This document shows, piece after piece, positions 35,396 to 47,031 of a stretch of DNA of 64,000 bases. How positions within the stretch are numbered: position 1 is the first letter of the stretch; the number at the start of each line of letters is the position of its first letter. The translations under genes were made by a program, and so were the position numbers. The stretch is from Celerinatantimonas diazotrophica (GTDB taxonomy: Bacteria > Pseudomonadota > Gammaproteobacteria > Enterobacterales > Celerinatantimonadaceae): contig NZ_SMGD01000014.1 of NCBI RefSeq assembly GCF_004339545.1, positions 302,206 through 366,205 on the forward strand, in the 5' to 3' direction. The notes under the pieces are model-generated. The model did no database searches. It saw only the letters and a program-made list of their open reading frames with translations, and had not been told where the DNA came from.

Positions 35396-35452
35396 ATCAA
35401 TTCCTTATTAAGTCGACTAAGAAAGGGCAAATAGCCCCTTCTTGTACCAAAT

Positions 35453-37039
35453 TTAATGACCAATTGCAGCCGCTGCAACTTTAGCACTGTGATGAATTAA
35501 CCATCCATGCTGGTAAAATAGATCTGTGGCAGGCATTAGAAGATAATTAACACAAAGCAAGCCGACGACAACTAATACAATTGTGTACGGAAGCGCCATG
35601 ATTACCATCCGTCCATAGGATAATCTCAGTAGTGGGGCTAGTGATGAAGTCAGCAAAAATAAAAATGCGGCTTGCCCATTAGGGGTTGCAACTGACGGGA
35701 GGTTCGTCCCAGTATTAATTGCTACCGCTAGCATATCAAACTGATCACGGGTGATTTGGCCATCCATCAGGGCTGAGCGAACTTCGTTGATGTATACCGT
35801 GCCAACAAACACATTATCCGAGACCATAGATAACACACCATTAGCAAGATAAAAGGCAATGAGCTGAGCATGTCCTTCCTGCTGTAAAACCCAATGAATA
35901 ACAGGTTTAAATAAATGAAGATCGATAATCACGGCCACTACTGAGAAAAACACAGCCAATAAAGCAGTAAATGGTAATGCTTCAGTAAAGGCTTCACCTA
36001 ACTGATGTTCCTCGGTAATGCCAGCAAAAGTCGTTGCTAGAATAATGACAGACAGACCAATTAATCCCACAGCGGCTAAGTGAAGTGCTAAGCCAGTAAT
36101 AAGCCATATAGCAATAACACCTTGAACAATAAGTTTGACATTATCACGGCGGGTACGGCGACTATCCTCATATGCATCAAAACGCTGCATAATGGTACGA
36201 ACACGGTCAGGAAGTTTTCCACCGTAACCAAACCAGCTCGTTTTTTCCAACACAACACATGTGACAAGGCCTAGCACAAATACAGGTACAGAAACGGGGG
36301 CCATGCGCAAGAAAAACTCACTGAAATGCCATCCGGCCTGATCGGCAATAATAAGATTCTGTGGTTCTCCTACCATCGTGCATACACCACCAAGAGCGGT
36401 ACCAACCCCAGCATGCATTAATAAACTACGCAAAAATGCTCGAAAACCATCCAAATCTTGGCGTGTCAATTCATCTTTCAGCTGCTCATCTTGAGTATGA
36501 TCATGTTCAATATTAAAGTCTTTACCGGAGGCAACTTTATGATAAATAGCATAAAATCCAACTGCGACACTGATAACAACAGCGATCACAGTCAATGCAT
36601 CTAGAAAAGCTGATAAAAAAGCTGCCGCGATACAAAACGCTAAGGATAAAATCACTTTGCTGCGAATTTTGGTGAGCATTTTGGTGAAGACATAAAGCAA
36701 TAACTGCTTCATGAAGAAAATGCCTGCAACCATGAAGATCAACAAGAGGATAACTTCAAAGTTAGCTAAAAGTTCATGTTTGACTGTTTCTGGTGATGTC
36801 ATGCCAATGGCAACCGCCTCGATTGCCAATAAACCACCAGGTTGCAATGGATAGCATTTTAATGCCATCGAAAGCGTAAAAATAAATTCAACGACTAAAA
36901 CCCATCCAGCGACAAACGGATCGAGCGAAAAGATTATTGGGTTGACAACTAAAAAGGCGATTATGGCAAATTTGTACCATTTGGGGGACTTCCCAAGAAA
37001 GTTAGAAGTAAAAGCCGTTAGTAACGAGTCATTGGTCAT
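35453..37039 (-). CDS. nhaB: NhaB, Na+/H+ antiporter
   Basis: Sodium/proton antiporter of the inner membrane, with about 12 membrane segments. Starts [20 protein letters not shown], typical of Nha[21 protein letters not shown] and [13 protein letters not shown] are conserved ion-pathway regions, and [18 protein letters not shown] lies near the end. 528 residues (E. coli 513). In E. coli and Vibrio the divergent neighbour is fadR; here no fadR reading frame is present in the following gap. Confidence 0.96.
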   Translation of the reverse strand: MTNDSLLTAFTSNFLGKSPKWYKFAIIAFLVVNPIIFSLDPFVAGWVLVVEFIFTLSMALKCYPLQPGGLLAIEAVAIGMTSPETVKHELLANFEVILLLIFMVAGIFFMKQLLLYVFTKMLTKIRSKVILSLAFCIAAAFLSAFLDALTVIAVVISVAVGFYAIYHKVASGKDFNIEHDHTQDEQLKDELTRQDLDGFRAFLRSLLMHAGVGTALGGVCTMVGEPQNLIIADQAGWHFSEFFLRMAPVSVPVFVLGLVTCVVLEKTSWFGYGGKLPDRVRTIMQRFDAYEDSRRTRRDNVKLIVQGVIAIWLITGLALHLAAVGLIGLSVIILATTFAGITEEHQLGEAFTEALPFTALLAVFFSVVAVIIDLHLFKPVIHWVLQQEGHAQLIAFYLANGVLSMVSDNVFVGTVYINEVRSALMDGQITRDQFDMLAVAINTGTNLPSVATPNGQAAFLFLLTSSLAPLLRLSYGRMVIMALPYTIVLVVVGLLCVNYLLMPATDLFYQHGWLIHHSAKVAAAAIGH

Positions 37040-37419
37040 AATTGCGCTAATATCCTGTTAAAAGAGTGATCCATTTTATAGTAAATAGAATACCTGTCCA
37101 AAACACATAACAAAATGCATTTAAGAATTATTCTAAATTAAAATATTGCATTAAAAAAACTCATTGATTTAAGAAGAACTCGAATAAGTTGGTAGCCTTG
37201 ACTCAAATTAACCTTTGAGCGTTTTTTAGTAAACAATCTATTTTTATGATGTTTATGCTTGTTACGTAAATAGGTGTAATACGTTGCTTAATTATAAAAA
37301 ATTTTAATGTGTCAAATGAGGCATTTTACACGTAGTTTTCTATATAAAAATGGCCTTTCAGTACAAACAGCGATGAGAGGCCAAAAAGCTACTGTACTGC
37401 CATACAGTAGCTCATGTTG
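37040..37419. other. Gap between nhaB and ycgB lacking fadR
   Basis: This 380-base gap is AT-rich without a coding frame. It holds a weak plus-strand hairpin, CTCAAA/TTTGAG, with TTTTTT (37202-37227), and two minus-strand terminators for the ycgB operon (37346-37412). In E. coli the fatty-acid regulator gene fadR occupies this place on the opposite strand to nhaB. Confidence 0.7.
37346..37412 (-). terminator. Tandem terminators after the ycgB operon
   Basis: Two hairpins, each with a T-run on the minus strand. The first met is a perfect 10-bp stem, AGCTACTGTA/TACAGTAGCT (37387-37412), followed by CTTTTTGG. The next is TGGCCTTTCA/TGAGAGGCCA (37351-37384), followed by ATTTTTATA. Confidence 0.8.
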
Positions 37420-38925
37420 TTAATCAACTGTTTTAGATGGGCAAGTGGCTAAAAGTTCGACATTTCCAGACTCTGTCACCTGTTCTAACCGAACAGTAAA
37501 CCCCCAAAGCCGATGTAAATGTTTTAAAACTTCATCCAAATTTTTGGCTAATGGGATATGATTATGTGGGGTATATCGCAATGTCATGGAACGGTCCCCT
37601 CGAACATCGACATTATATACTTGAATATTTGGATCGATCGTCGATAAGTTATATTGGTTAGACAACGCCTGACGAACCGCTAGATAGCCCGCTTCATTAT
37701 GGATTGAGCTGATCTCCAAATATGGCATGTTATGGAGATCTGTGAGGTTAAACAATTTAAAATCCCGAATAAGATTGGGAGATAAAAACTGACTTATAAA
37801 GCTTTCATCTTTAAAATTTTGCATCGCAAAATGCAGCGTTTCAAGCCAATCACCACCGGCAATATCTGGAAACCAATACTTGTCTTCTTCCGTCGGATTT
37901 TCACAAATTCGTCGAATGTCGCACATCATTGCAAAACCTAAAGCGTATGGATTTATCCCATTAAAATAGGGGCTGTTATACGCCGGTTGTGCGACAACAT
38001 TCGTATGATTGTGTAAAAATTCTAGAATAAAACGATCTGTCACATACCCCTGACTATACATATCATTCAAAATTGTGTAATGCCAGAAGGTTGCCCAACC
38101 TTCATTCATGACCTGTGTCTGACGTTGTGGATAAAAATACTGACTAATTTTACGCACAATCCGAATGAGTTCTCTTTGCCAGGTTTCCAAAAGTGGTGCT
38201 TTTTTTTCAAGAAAATACAAAATATTTTCTTGTGGTTCCTCTGGAAAATTTTTCGGTTTGAATTGTTGTTCACTTTCATTTTTTGGAATTGTTCGCCATA
38301 ACTCATTCACCTGAGCTTGTAGATATTCCTGCCTAGATTTCTGTCTAGCTTTTTCCTCTGCAAGAGAAATAGGAGAGGGGCGTTTATAACGATCGACGCC
38401 GTGATTCATTAAGGCATGACAAGAGTCAAGGATATCTTCCACCGCTTCGATGCCATAGCGCTTTTCACATTCTGCAATATAGTTTTTGGCAAATAATAGA
38501 TAGTCAATAATTGACCCGGGATCGGTCCAAGCCTTAAATAAATAGTTGTTTTTAAAGAAAGAGTTGTGCCCATAGCTAGCATGCGCCATAACCAACGCTT
38601 GCATAACCATCGTGTTTTCTTCCATTAAATAAGCAATACATGGATTTGAATTAATCACAATTTCATAGGCGAGCCCCATTTGGCCTCGCTTATAATTTTG
38701 TTCTGTCTGAATAAATTTTTTACCAAACGACCAGTGATTGTACCCAATTGGCATACCGACACTGGAATAGGCATCCATCATTTGTTCAGCAGTAATAATT
38801 TCAATCTGATTCGGGTAAGTTTCTAATTTGAACTTTTCAGCTGTTGCAGCAATCACTTCGTGATACTGCTCGATGAGCGGGAAAGTCCAGTCTGGCCCGT
38901 CATCTAGACGTTTATTTTTGACCAT
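37420..38925 (-). CDS. ycgB: YcgB / SpoVR-family protein
   Basis: Member of the SpoVR family, cytosolic proteins of unknown mechanism that are RpoS-linked in E. coli and needed for spore cortex in Bacillus. Conserved: LDDGPDWTFPLIEQYHEVI, MMDAYSSVGMPIGYNHWSFG, INSNPCIAYLMEENTMVMQA, the histidine-rich AHASYGHNSFFKNNYLF and NEGWATFWHYTILN. The ATG at 38925 follows a GGAGGAG ribosome-binding site, gives 501 residues, and is favoured over an open upstream extension overlapping yeaH. Last gene of yeaG-yeaH-ycgB. Confidence 0.93.
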   Translation of the reverse strand: MVKNKRLDDGPDWTFPLIEQYHEVIAATAEKFKLETYPNQIEIITAEQMMDAYSSVGMPIGYNHWSFGKKFIQTEQNYKRGQMGLAYEIVINSNPCIAYLMEENTMVMQALVMAHASYGHNSFFKNNYLFKAWTDPGSIIDYLLFAKNYIAECEKRYGIEAVEDILDSCHALMNHGVDRYKRPSPISLAEEKARQKSRQEYLQAQVNELWRTIPKNESEQQFKPKNFPEEPQENILYFLEKKAPLLETWQRELIRIVRKISQYFYPQRQTQVMNEGWATFWHYTILNDMYSQGYVTDRFILEFLHNHTNVVAQPAYNSPYFNGINPYALGFAMMCDIRRICENPTEEDKYWFPDIAGGDWLETLHFAMQNFKDESFISQFLSPNLIRDFKLFNLTDLHNMPYLEISSIHNEAGYLAVRQALSNQYNLSTIDPNIQVYNVDVRGDRSMTLRYTPHNHIPLAKNLDEVLKHLHRLWGFTVRLEQVTESGNVELLATCPSKTVD

Positions 38926-38935
38926 GCTCTCCTCC

Positions 38936-40204
38936 TCATGCAACTTCTTTTCGGAAAAACTCTCTGAATACCGGGAAGATATCTTCGGGTTTACGAATAT
39001 GCTGCAAGTCAAAATTTGTATGTTGTTGGGCGAGTGATTCGTACTCCCGCCATAGTGTCTGATGTGCTCTGGCCGTAATCTCTATATAAAAGAAATTGCG
39101 GATAACTGGTAAGATATCTCGATCAAGCAATGTTCGGCATACGGGGGAGTCATCAGCCCAATTATCACCATCCGATGCCTGCGCTGCATAAATGTTCCAT
39201 TGATCTTCAGGGTAACGCTCAGCGATGATTTGTTTCATTAATTTCAGTGCACTTGATACGATTGTCCCTCCAGTTTCCTGTGAATAAAAGAACTCTTGTT
39301 CATCGACTTCTTTGGCCTGTGTATGGTGGCGAATGAACACTATATCGATTCGTTCATAATTCCGTGTTAGGAATAAATACAGTAAAAGATAAAAGCGCTT
39401 AGCCATATCTTTAGTGGCCTGATCCATTGAACCTGATACATCCATCAAGCAAAACATCACGGCCTGTGAATTCGGCACTGGCTGTTTAACATACGCATTG
39501 AATTTTAAATCAAACGTATCAATAAATGGCACTTTGCGAATGCGTTCTCTGAGTTCATCAGCTTCTTTTTCTAAAATTAAAATTTCAGCTTCATTCTCTT
39601 GAGGCGATTCATTTAATTTTGCAATTTGCTGTTCAAGTTCATGTAAAAGCCGTTTTTTACTTGCAGACATTGCAGTACGACGCAATAGAGAGTTTTGCAA
39701 CGACCGAACTATGTTAATGTTTGAAGGAACACCATCATTGGTAAAGCCGGCTCGAATCGTTTTAAAATCAATCATTCGGTCAGTACTATTTTCTTGCAGA
39801 TTAGGTAACTCCAGATCATCGAATAGAATATCTAGATACTCATCTTTTGATATTTCAAACTGAAAGTTATCAGTTCCTTCCCCACTGTTACTCGCATCAC
39901 CTTTACCAGAACCACTGCCGCCCCCACCTTGGGGGCGTTCTATCCGATCTCCGGGTGAAAATTGATCATTACCAGGCAATACACGAGTGCGATCCCCCCC
40001 TTCACCTTGATGAAAAAATGGTTCAGTTATATCTCGTGAAGGAATAGAGATGCTTTCTCCAGAATCAAGGTCTTGAATACTGCGCTGATTGACGGCATCA
40101 GTTACAGCTTTTTTGATCTGCTGTTTATAACGGCGCATAAAGCGCTGTCGATTCACAGCACTTTTGTTTTTACCGTTTAAACGTCGGTCAATAAAATGAG
40201 CCAT
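38936..40204 (-). CDS. yeaH: YeaH, UPF0229/DUF444 von Willebrand-like protein
   Basis: A 422-residue protein with a VWA-like domain. N-terminal [20 protein letters not shown] is conserved, followed by a Gly-rich stretch ([18 protein letters not shown], about residues 95-112). The metal-ion-dependent adhesion site is [18 protein letters not shown] near residue 255. It acts with the YeaG kinase in nitrogen-starvation and stress responses in E. coli; how is unknown. It starts 17 bases after yeaG. Confidence 0.93.
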   Translation of the reverse strand: MAHFIDRRLNGKNKSAVNRQRFMRRYKQQIKKAVTDAVNQRSIQDLDSGESISIPSRDITEPFFHQGEGGDRTRVLPGNDQFSPGDRIERPQGGGGSGSGKGDASNSGEGTDNFQFEISKDEYLDILFDDLELPNLQENSTDRMIDFKTIRAGFTNDGVPSNINIVRSLQNSLLRRTAMSASKKRLLHELEQQIAKLNESPQENEAEILILEKEADELRERIRKVPFIDTFDLKFNAYVKQPVPNSQAVMFCLMDVSGSMDQATKDMAKRFYLLLYLFLTRNYERIDIVFIRHHTQAKEVDEQEFFYSQETGGTIVSSALKLMKQIIAERYPEDQWNIYAAQASDGDNWADDSPVCRTLLDRDILPVIRNFFYIEITARAHQTLWREYESLAQQHTNFDLQHIRKPEDIFPVFREFFRKEVA

Positions 40205-40221
40205 ACAAGAACCTCCGATGG

Positions 40222-42144
40222 CTAAGACGACTTACGAACACGCAAATACCACTCAGAAAGAAGTCTAACCTGTTTGCGGGTATAACCTTTTTCCATCATA
40301 CGGTCGACAAAGTCGTCATGTTTACGTTGGTCTTCAGCCGAAGTTTTCGTATTAAACGAAATGACAGGGAGAAGGTCTTCGGTGTTTGAGAACATTTTTT
40401 TCTCAATGACAGTGCGAAGTTTCTCATAACTAGTCCAACTCGGATTCTTACCTTCATGATTTGCTCTGGCGCGTAAAACAAAGTTTACAATTTCATTTCG
40501 GAAATCTTTTGGATTACTAATTCCTGCTGGCTTTTCAATTTTCTCCAGCTCATCGTTTAACGCCCCTCGGTCAAATAACTGACCGGTATCTGGGTCACGA
40601 AATTCCTGATCTTGGATCCAGAAATCAGCATAAGTTACATAACGGTCAAAGATATTCTGGCCATATTCCGAATAGGATTCCAGATATGCGGTCTGAATTT
40701 CTTTGCCAATAAAATCAATATAGGTCGGAACTAAATAGCCTTTAAGATATTCCATGTATTGATCGGAAACTTCCTGTGGGAACTGTTCACGTTCAATCTG
40801 TTTTTCAAGTACATAAAACAAATGAACTGGATTAGCTGCAACTTCGGTTGGATCGAAGTTAAAGACACGCGATAGGATCTTAAAGGCAAATCGAGTGGAT
40901 AGGCCATTCATCCCTTCATCTACACCCGCAAAGTCCCGATATTCTTGATAGGATTTTGCTTTTGGATCCGTATCTTTTAAACTCTCACCGTCATAAACCC
41001 GCATTTTTGAAAAGAGTGATGAGTTTTCAGGATTTCTTAATCGAGATAAAACTGAAAATTCAGCCAACAATTTCAATGTGCTCGGTGCACAGTTAGCATG
41101 GTTAAGTTCGCTGTTATCCAGAAGTTTCTGATAAATTTTTACCTCTTCTGAAACTCTCAGGCAGTATGGTACTTTGACAATATACACACGATCGAGGAAG
41201 GCTTCGTTATTTTTGTTATTACGAAATGCCTGCCATTCAGACTCATTCGAGTGAGCCAATATAATCCCGGAAAAAGGCAATGCAGACAAACCTTCTGTCC
41301 CATTATAGTTTCCTTCCTGGGTTGCAGTTAAAAGCGGATGCAGCACTTTTATGGGGGCTTTGAACATTTCCACAAATTCCATTAACCCTTGGTTTGCGCG
41401 GCATAAAGCTCCTGAATAGCTATAAGCATCAGCATCGTTTTGGGCATAATGCTCAAGCTGACGAATATCCACCTTACCAACAAGCGAAGAAATATCTTGG
41501 TTATTCTCATCACCGGGTTCAGTTTTAGCGATCGCAACCTGATCCAATATAGACGGGTAGATTTTTTCTACTTTAAATTGAGTGATATCCCCGCCAAATT
41601 CATGCAATCGTTTTGCCGCCCAAGGTGACATAATCGGCCGCAAATAACGTCGGGTAATGCCATATTCTTTTTGCAAGATCTCACCATCTTCTTCAGCATC
41701 AAATAAAGCAAAAGGGTGGTCGTTAACAGGTGAGCCTTTCAGTACATAAATTGGCAATTTTTGCATCAAGCTTTTTAGTTTTTCGGCTAGTGATGATTTA
41801 CCACCGCCCACAGGACCAAGCAAATATAGAATTTGTTTTTGTTCTTCCAGTCCTTGAGAGGCATGTTTGAGATAGGAAACAATCTGCTCAATACTATCTT
41901 CCATCCCATAAAATTCTTCAAAAGCGGGATATCTGGCAATAACCCGGTTAGAAAAAAGCCGACTCAGACGAGGGTCTTTTGCCGTATCGATATATTCAGG
42001 TTCACCTATAGCCATTAACAAACGTTCTGCTGCAGAAGCATAGACTGAAGGGTCATCCTTACATAACTGTAAATATTGTTCTAAAGATAGCTCCTCATGG
42101 CGAGCCTCTTCATAACGCTGTTGATAATGATTGAATATGCTCAT
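40222..42144 (-). CDS. yeaG: YeaG, PrkA-family serine protein kinase
   Basis: PrkA-type protein: an N-terminal AAA+ ATPase with Walker [17 protein letters not shown] (about residues 107-122), then a kinase-like C-terminal region (PrkA). N-terminal [20 protein letters not shown] and [20 protein letters not shown] are family signatures. 640 residues, as in E. coli (644). First gene of the operon; the promoter must lie in the long AT-rich gap downstream of rne. A sigma-54 -24/-12 element was sought there and not found. Confidence 0.95.
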   Translation of the reverse strand: MSIFNHYQQRYEEARHEELSLEQYLQLCKDDPSVYASAAERLLMAIGEPEYIDTAKDPRLSRLFSNRVIARYPAFEEFYGMEDSIEQIVSYLKHASQGLEEQKQILYLLGPVGGGKSSLAEKLKSLMQKLPIYVLKGSPVNDHPFALFDAEEDGEILQKEYGITRRYLRPIMSPWAAKRLHEFGGDITQFKVEKIYPSILDQVAIAKTEPGDENNQDISSLVGKVDIRQLEHYAQNDADAYSYSGALCRANQGLMEFVEMFKAPIKVLHPLLTATQEGNYNGTEGLSALPFSGIILAHSNESEWQAFRNNKNNEAFLDRVYIVKVPYCLRVSEEVKIYQKLLDNSELNHANCAPSTLKLLAEFSVLSRLRNPENSSLFSKMRVYDGESLKDTDPKAKSYQEYRDFAGVDEGMNGLSTRFAFKILSRVFNFDPTEVAANPVHLFYVLEKQIEREQFPQEVSDQYMEYLKGYLVPTYIDFIGKEIQTAYLESYSEYGQNIFDRYVTYADFWIQDQEFRDPDTGQLFDRGALNDELEKIEKPAGISNPKDFRNEIVNFVLRARANHEGKNPSWTSYEKLRTVIEKKMFSNTEDLLPVISFNTKTSAEDQRKHDDFVDRMMEKGYTRKQVRLLSEWYLRVRKSS

Positions 42145-42610
42145 AGCATTCTCCCTAACATCGCTTCCATCCGAAAATCAGATAGACTTCACAAACGAAT
42201 TCGTTATGTAGTTACTTTAAGATTAGACTAATAACCGAATAACCCAATAAAACATAAAAGAAAAATTTTAATATTTATTCTGTCACTCAATAACCAGACT
42301 CAATTTTTCACCCCTATCTATTTTAGTTTTTGATTGACCACCTAACTTTGTCAAAGTCTTTTACACGTTGACTGAGCATAAAATAGATGCACTAATCATG
42401 CCTAAGGTATTTAATGGAAATAATGAAAATATTTAAAAGGAGGGATGCACTTGCATGCTAAAAAACTAACTATATGATTTTTATAGATAAAAAAATTTAA
42501 AAGAATTTCTATACGAAACATCTGAAATACGAATTTTTTATATAGAAACTTATTGTTTAGTTTTTTTATAAAAAAATAAACTAAAAAACAATAAATCTAT
42601 ATCAATCGTG
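42145..42610. other. Promoter region of yeaG with AT-rich inverted repeat
   Basis: A 466-base stretch without a gene between yeaG and the rne terminator. It contains a very AT-rich imperfect inverted repeat (42541-42602): outer arms TATAGA/TCTATA, inner arms TTATTGTTTAGTTT with AAACTAA-AAA-ACAATAA. No promoter could be assigned with confidence, and no plausible sigma-54 site was seen. Confidence 0.55.
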
Positions 42611-42641
42611 ATTAAAAAAGGCCTATCACTAGGATAGGCCT
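42611..42641 (-). terminator. rne terminator
   Basis: On the minus strand AGGCCTATC/GATAGGCCT (9 bp, 5-base loop) is followed by TTTTTTAAT. It lies 40 bases past the rne stop codon. Confidence 0.9.
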
Positions 42642-42680
42642 GTTACAATCAGATGCTGGTTAAATTTGCACCAGATAGGA

Positions 42681-45635
42681 TCACATCGTCTTCTGCATTG
42701 GTGCATTTACCCATTTAGATGCGCCATCAATGCCTGCTTGCCGACCACTGTGCACAAAATGGGGCCGTTCATATGGCTGAGTCTCGATGGTCACTTGGAC
42801 AACTTGCGCAGGCTCTGGTTTGGTCATTGGTGCAAAAGCATAGCCTTTCGCTGTTCCAATCAATCCCAGAGCTACAGGAGCACTGTCATCTTTTTTCTGC
42901 ACGGACTCATTAGATGTAACTTTTACCTCTTCAATATTATCTTGTTCTAACGGTTGTGCAGATTCTTTTTCAGCCGAAGCCTCTTGAGCGTCTACTGTTT
43001 CCGATTTTGCAACTGAGTTTGCGTTTTGCGCAGAAGAAGTTGTAGCAGCTTCAACCTCAGAGGATGTTGTTTTAGCATTTTCTGTCGTTGTTACTTTATC
43101 TTCACCGGTGTCAGGCCTATTTTGCATTGGCTCCGGTTCTGCATCCTCATTATTTTCAATATCCGCTTTTGGTAAATCGCTAAAACGCTTACGCTCTCCC
43201 ACATAAGGAGACTGAGTATTACGACGACGCCGACGTTTAGGTTTAGCCTGAAGCTCATCGTTAGATGAACTCGACGTTGTTTCTTTAGCATCATCATCCG
43301 CTTTAGTCGACTCTTTTGAGACCTCAACAGGTTGTTCTTCTGATGTTGTCACAAGTTCTACCGATTGTTCTACTGCGGGTGCTTGTTTGGATACTTTTTC
43401 AACTTCTGGTGATTCAATCGCTTTACTTGGCTCAGGATTAACTGCTGGTTGTTTCACGTTTTCAGCGGCCATAGTTGTATCAACAGTCTCAGTAGTTGTA
43501 ACAACTTTCGATTGCTCAACGTCTTTCACAACCTCCTGCATTCGGATTTTTCGATGCATTCGTCGCTGCTGACGACGGGGTTTCACAACATCTTCTACCG
43601 CTTTATTCGCTTGTGGCTTATTCTGCTGAGATTGCGTTTCCGCTGGTTTTTTATCGTTGGCTTTGGCCGCAGGTGAACGTTGTTTCTTCTGAGGCTGAGC
43701 CGATTTTTCATCTTTAGTCGTTGCTGACTTTTTAGTATTCGTCGTGCTTTGCGCTTGCGAAGTTTCATCCTGCTTTTTCGGTTTGTTAGCGCCACCCGTT
43801 TGTTTCGAACGATTTTGCCGACGATTGCGACTTTCTCGAGTTTTACGTAGCTGTTCTGAATTAGACGATTGTTCAGTTTTTGGCTTGTTATCTGGCGCTG
43901 GCTGTTGCTCAGGTGTAGTGTCTTGGGCTTTCGTTTCTTCAACTTGCGGAGTAGGAGACAAAAGCTTTTTCATCAAACGAGAAAACCATGACTGTGGTGC
44001 GCTTGTTTGAGGCGATTCTGCTTTATTTACAGGGGCTGGTTCAATAGGCGCAAAACCTTTCAAAACAGGCTGCTCCTGGCTCTGTTCTCGAGCATGTGTG
44101 CGTGGCTCATAAACAGGCGTTGGCTGTGTTGTCACGAGGCTATAACTAGGTTCATCGGTCTGCTCAACTGGACGGACTCGAGTAACCTCGTAATGAGGTG
44201 TTGCCATATGTTGATTCGGAATGATAATGATTCGAACCTGATGGCGCTTTTCTATTTTATTTAACGAAGTTCGTTTTTCATTCAATAAATAGGCTGCCAC
44301 TGAAACTGGAACCTCAGCACGCACCTCATTAGTATTCTCTTTGAGTGCTTCTTCTTCAAGTAAACGTAAAATTGAGAGCGCCAATGACTCGGTATCCCGA
44401 ATCGTACCTTGGCCATTACAACGAGGGCAAATATGTGTTGATGATTCACCTAACGAAGGTCGGATTCGCTGGCGTGACATTTCGAGCAATCCAAAACGAG
44501 AGATTCGCCCAATTTGAATACGAGCGCGATCTTGTCGCACAGCTTCGCGGAACCGATTTTCGACTTCCCGTTGGTTTTTAACTGGCGTCATATCAATAAA
44601 GTCAATCACAACCAAACCGCCTAAATCTCTCAAACGTAGCTGACGTGCAATTTCGTCGGCAGCTTCAAGATTCGTTTGTAAGGCTGTTTCTTCAATATCA
44701 CCACCTTTAGTGGCGCGCGCCGAGTTAATATCGATAGAAGTGAGCGCTTCTGTTGGATCAATAACAATACTCCCACCTGACGGTAGGCGGACTTCGCGCA
44801 TAAATGCAGATTCAATCTGCGATTCAATTTGATAATGGTTAAATAAGGGGACTTCACCTTCATAACGCTTAACCCGATTGACAAAATCAGGGCGTACGAG
44901 TGAGATATGTTCTTTTGCCTCTTCAAAAATCGCTTTATTATCGATCAAGATCTCACCGACATCGCGACGTAAATAGTCGCGAATCGCACGCACAATAACA
45001 TTACTTTCCTGATGAATAAGAACGGGAGCAGGGTGGGTTTCTGCGACAGATTTAATCGCGTCCCAACGGTTAAGAAGCACTTTTAAATCCCACTCTAACT
45101 CTTCAGCTGATTTCCCAGTTCCGGCTGTTCGAACAATTCGTCCCATACCTTTGGGAACTTTAATTGTGTTTAAAGCTTCCTTAAGTTGGGTTCGATCATC
45201 ACCTTCAATCCGTCTGGAAATACCACCTGCATTGGGATTATTGGGCATCAATACCAAATAACTTCCCGCGAGACTGATAAATGTTGTTAACGCGGCACCT
45301 TTATTACCACGTTCCTCTTTATCAATCTGCACGATGACTTCTTGGCCTTCTTTTACGGCATCTTTAATTGATGGCCGGCCTTTATAGACATATCCTTCGG
45401 GGAAATATTCGCGAGAAATCTCTTTGATTGGCAAGAAACCATGTCGTTCGGCGCCGTAGTCTACAAATGCGGCTTCAAGGCTAGGTTCAATCCTAGTAAT
45501 TTTACCTTTATAAATATTTGCCTTTTTCTGTTCATGGCCTGGACTTTCAATATCCAGATCATACAATTTTTGTCCATCTACTAGTGCCACGCGCATCTCT
45601 TCAAGTTGCATGGCATTAATTAACATTCTTTTCAT
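42681..45635 (-). CDS. rne: Ribonuclease E
   Basis: Essential endoribonuclease for mRNA decay and rRNA/tRNA processing. The catalytic half (about residues 1-510) is E. coli-like: S1 domain with [20 protein letters not shown], DNase I-like domain with [15 protein letters not shown] and [12 protein letters not shown], and the zinc-link CPRCNGQG. The non-catalytic half is low-complexity, with membrane-anchor helix [11 protein letters not shown], an arginine-rich patch [13 protein letters not shown], a second [20 protein letters not shown], and a C-terminal [12 protein letters not shown] element resembling the PNPase-binding site. The ATG at 45635 gives [10 protein letters not shown], as in E. 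coli; 984 residues. Confidence 0.96.
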   Translation of the reverse strand: MKRMLINAMQLEEMRVALVDGQKLYDLDIESPGHEQKKANIYKGKITRIEPSLEAAFVDYGAERHGFLPIKEISREYFPEGYVYKGRPSIKDAVKEGQEVIVQIDKEERGNKGAALTTFISLAGSYLVLMPNNPNAGGISRRIEGDDRTQLKEALNTIKVPKGMGRIVRTAGTGKSAEELEWDLKVLLNRWDAIKSVAETHPAPVLIHQESNVIVRAIRDYLRRDVGEILIDNKAIFEEAKEHISLVRPDFVNRVKRYEGEVPLFNHYQIESQIESAFMREVRLPSGGSIVIDPTEALTSIDINSARATKGGDIEETALQTNLEAADEIARQLRLRDLGGLVVIDFIDMTPVKNQREVENRFREAVRQDRARIQIGRISRFGLLEMSRQRIRPSLGESSTHICPRCNGQGTIRDTESLALSILRLLEEEALKENTNEVRAEVPVSVAAYLLNEKRTSLNKIEKRHQVRIIIIPNQHMATPHYEVTRVRPVEQTDEPSYSLVTTQPTPVYEPRTHAREQSQEQPVLKGFAPIEPAPVNKAESPQTSAPQSWFSRLMKKLLSPTPQVEETKAQDTTPEQQPAPDNKPKTEQSSNSEQLRKTRESRNRRQNRSKQTGGANKPKKQDETSQAQSTTNTKKSATTKDEKSAQPQKKQRSPAAKANDKKPAETQSQQNKPQANKAVEDVVKPRRQQRRMHRKIRMQEVVKDVEQSKVVTTTETVDTTMAAENVKQPAVNPEPSKAIESPEVEKVSKQAPAVEQSVELVTTSEEQPVEVSKESTKADDDAKETTSSSSNDELQAKPKRRRRRNTQSPYVGERKRFSDLPKADIENNEDAEPEPMQNRPDTGEDKVTTTENAKTTSSEVEAATTSSAQNANSVAKSETVDAQEASAEKESAQPLEQDNIEEVKVTSNESVQKKDDSAPVALGLIGTAKGYAFAPMTKPEPAQVVQVTIETQPYERPHFVHSGRQAGIDGASKWVNAPMQKTM

Positions 45636-46057
45636 TCGTTCTGCCTTGGTGTATTCCCCAAGCAGAGCATTCAACCTGCCTTATAACGGCAAGGCCCTGT
45701 GTTTTTAAAAATAACGGAAATGGAACCTCACGGCTGCGGCTTCGTCAATAAAAGGGCGCATAACATGACGCGTCGTAATTACCTTGCTGCAGATAGCTCT
45801 GTGGCAAACATGCAACCTGGTGTAAAATCTACTCGCTCTTCGCGTTTTAAGGCAACGTAAATGATGCCTGCTCGGTTGTTTTAATTTATTTTATACGTTC
45901 TCGCTGAAAGGCCGTAATGACTTGTATAATACGGCGCACATCAGTGAACTGAGCGTAACGCACTTAAAATAATAAAACGAGTGCGTTTAACGTGTTAAAT
46001 ATAGCAAAGCTACATTTTTACAGCAATCAATTTCATCTTTGTGGTAATATCTGTTAC
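45636..46057. other. rne-rluC divergent regulatory region
   Basis: A 422-base region between the divergent start codons. In E. coli the rne 5' leader is ~360 nt and mediates autoregulation by RNase E, and the length here allows a similar leader. A consensus TATAAT on the plus strand (45925-45930) may be the rluC -10 element; no good -35 is paired with it. A short TGCC/GGCA hairpin near 45671-45685 would lie in the rne leader. No gene is seen here. Confidence 0.5.
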
Positions 46058-47023
46058 ATGAATGATCAAAACAATAAGGTTCGTGTTGTTCGCGTCAGTG
46101 ACGATGAAGCCGGACAGCGTATAGACAATTTCTTAAAACGGCAGCTTAAAGGCGTGCCGAAAAGTTTAATTTATCGTATTTTGCGTAAAGGTGAAGTACG
46201 AGTGAATAAAAAGAGAATCAAACCCGATTACAAATTAGTCAGTCATGATGACGTTCGTATCCCACCAGTTCGCACCACTCAGCAAGACAAACCCATTGCA
46301 AATGCTAACTTAAATAAAGTTTCTCATTTAAATGATTGTGTTCTATTTGAAGATGATTGTTTGTTGATTTTGAATAAACCTTCAGGATTTGCAGTTCATG
46401 GGGGGAGTGGACTAAATTTTGGGGTTATCGAAGGGCTCCGAGCGTTACGTCCTGATGCGCGTTTTTTAGAACTTATCCATCGACTAGACCGTGATACTTC
46501 GGGAGTGTTGATGATTGCCAAAAAACGCAGTGCTTTACGGGAACTACATCGTCAACTTCGGGAAAAAATTGTTCATAAACATTATCTAGCTCTTGTTCAT
46601 GGGTGTTGGCCCCGAGCCTTAAAAAAAGTAAATGCACCACTGGCAAAAAATGCTTTATCCTCTGGAGAACGAATTGTTCAAGTCAATGAGGTTGACGGAA
46701 AACCTTCCTTAACACGGTTTCAACTTGAGCGAAAACTCGGCGACATGACATTAATTCAAGCATCCCCAGTGACAGGCCGAACCCACCAAATTCGCGTTCA
46801 TTGTCAAAATGCTGGATACAGCATCGCGGGAGATACAAAATATTCAACCCACGAGCAACAGAGTACAGCTAAAGCCTTTGGATTAGGCAGACTGTTTCTG
46901 CATGCCTGGAAAATTGAATTTATTCATCCCAAATCAGGTGAAACAATAAAACTGATGGCACCTTTAGATGTATCACTGCAGAAAGTTGTCGATCATTTAG
47001 CATCGGAAGTGGATTGCTATTAA
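46058..47023 (+). CDS. rluC: RluC, 23S rRNA pseudouridine synthase
   Basis: Makes pseudouridines 955, 2504 and 2580 in E. coli 23S rRNA. An N-terminal S4 domain (QRIDNFLKRQLKGVPKSLIY, LRKGEVRVNKKRIKPDYKL) is followed by the RluA-type catalytic domain with the active aspartate in LIHRLDRDTSGVLMIAKK and SPVTGRTHQIRVH. The ATG at 46058 gives MNDQNNKVRVVRVSDDEAGQ, close to E. coli RluC; 321 residues. Divergent from rne, as in E. coli. Confidence 0.95.
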   Translation: MNDQNNKVRVVRVSDDEAGQRIDNFLKRQLKGVPKSLIYRILRKGEVRVNKKRIKPDYKLVSHDDVRIPPVRTTQQDKPIANANLNKVSHLNDCVLFEDDCLLILNKPSGFAVHGGSGLNFGVIEGLRALRPDARFLELIHRLDRDTSGVLMIAKKRSALRELHRQLREKIVHKHYLALVHGCWPRALKKVNAPLAKNALSSGERIVQVNEVDGKPSLTRFQLERKLGDMTLIQASPVTGRTHQIRVHCQNAGYSIAGDTKYSTHEQQSTAKAFGLGRLFLHAWKIEFIHPKSGETIKLMAPLDVSLQKVVDHLASEVDCY

Positions 47024-47031
47024 ATGAAAGC

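Noticed and set aside
42145-42610. Sigma-54 promoter for yeaG
   Set aside because: NtrC control is known in E. coli, but no GG-N10-GC element with suitable flanks was found here.
43091-44010. Long plus- and minus-strand frames inside the 3' half of rne
   Set aside because: They are shadows caused by the low-complexity degradosome tail of RNase E.
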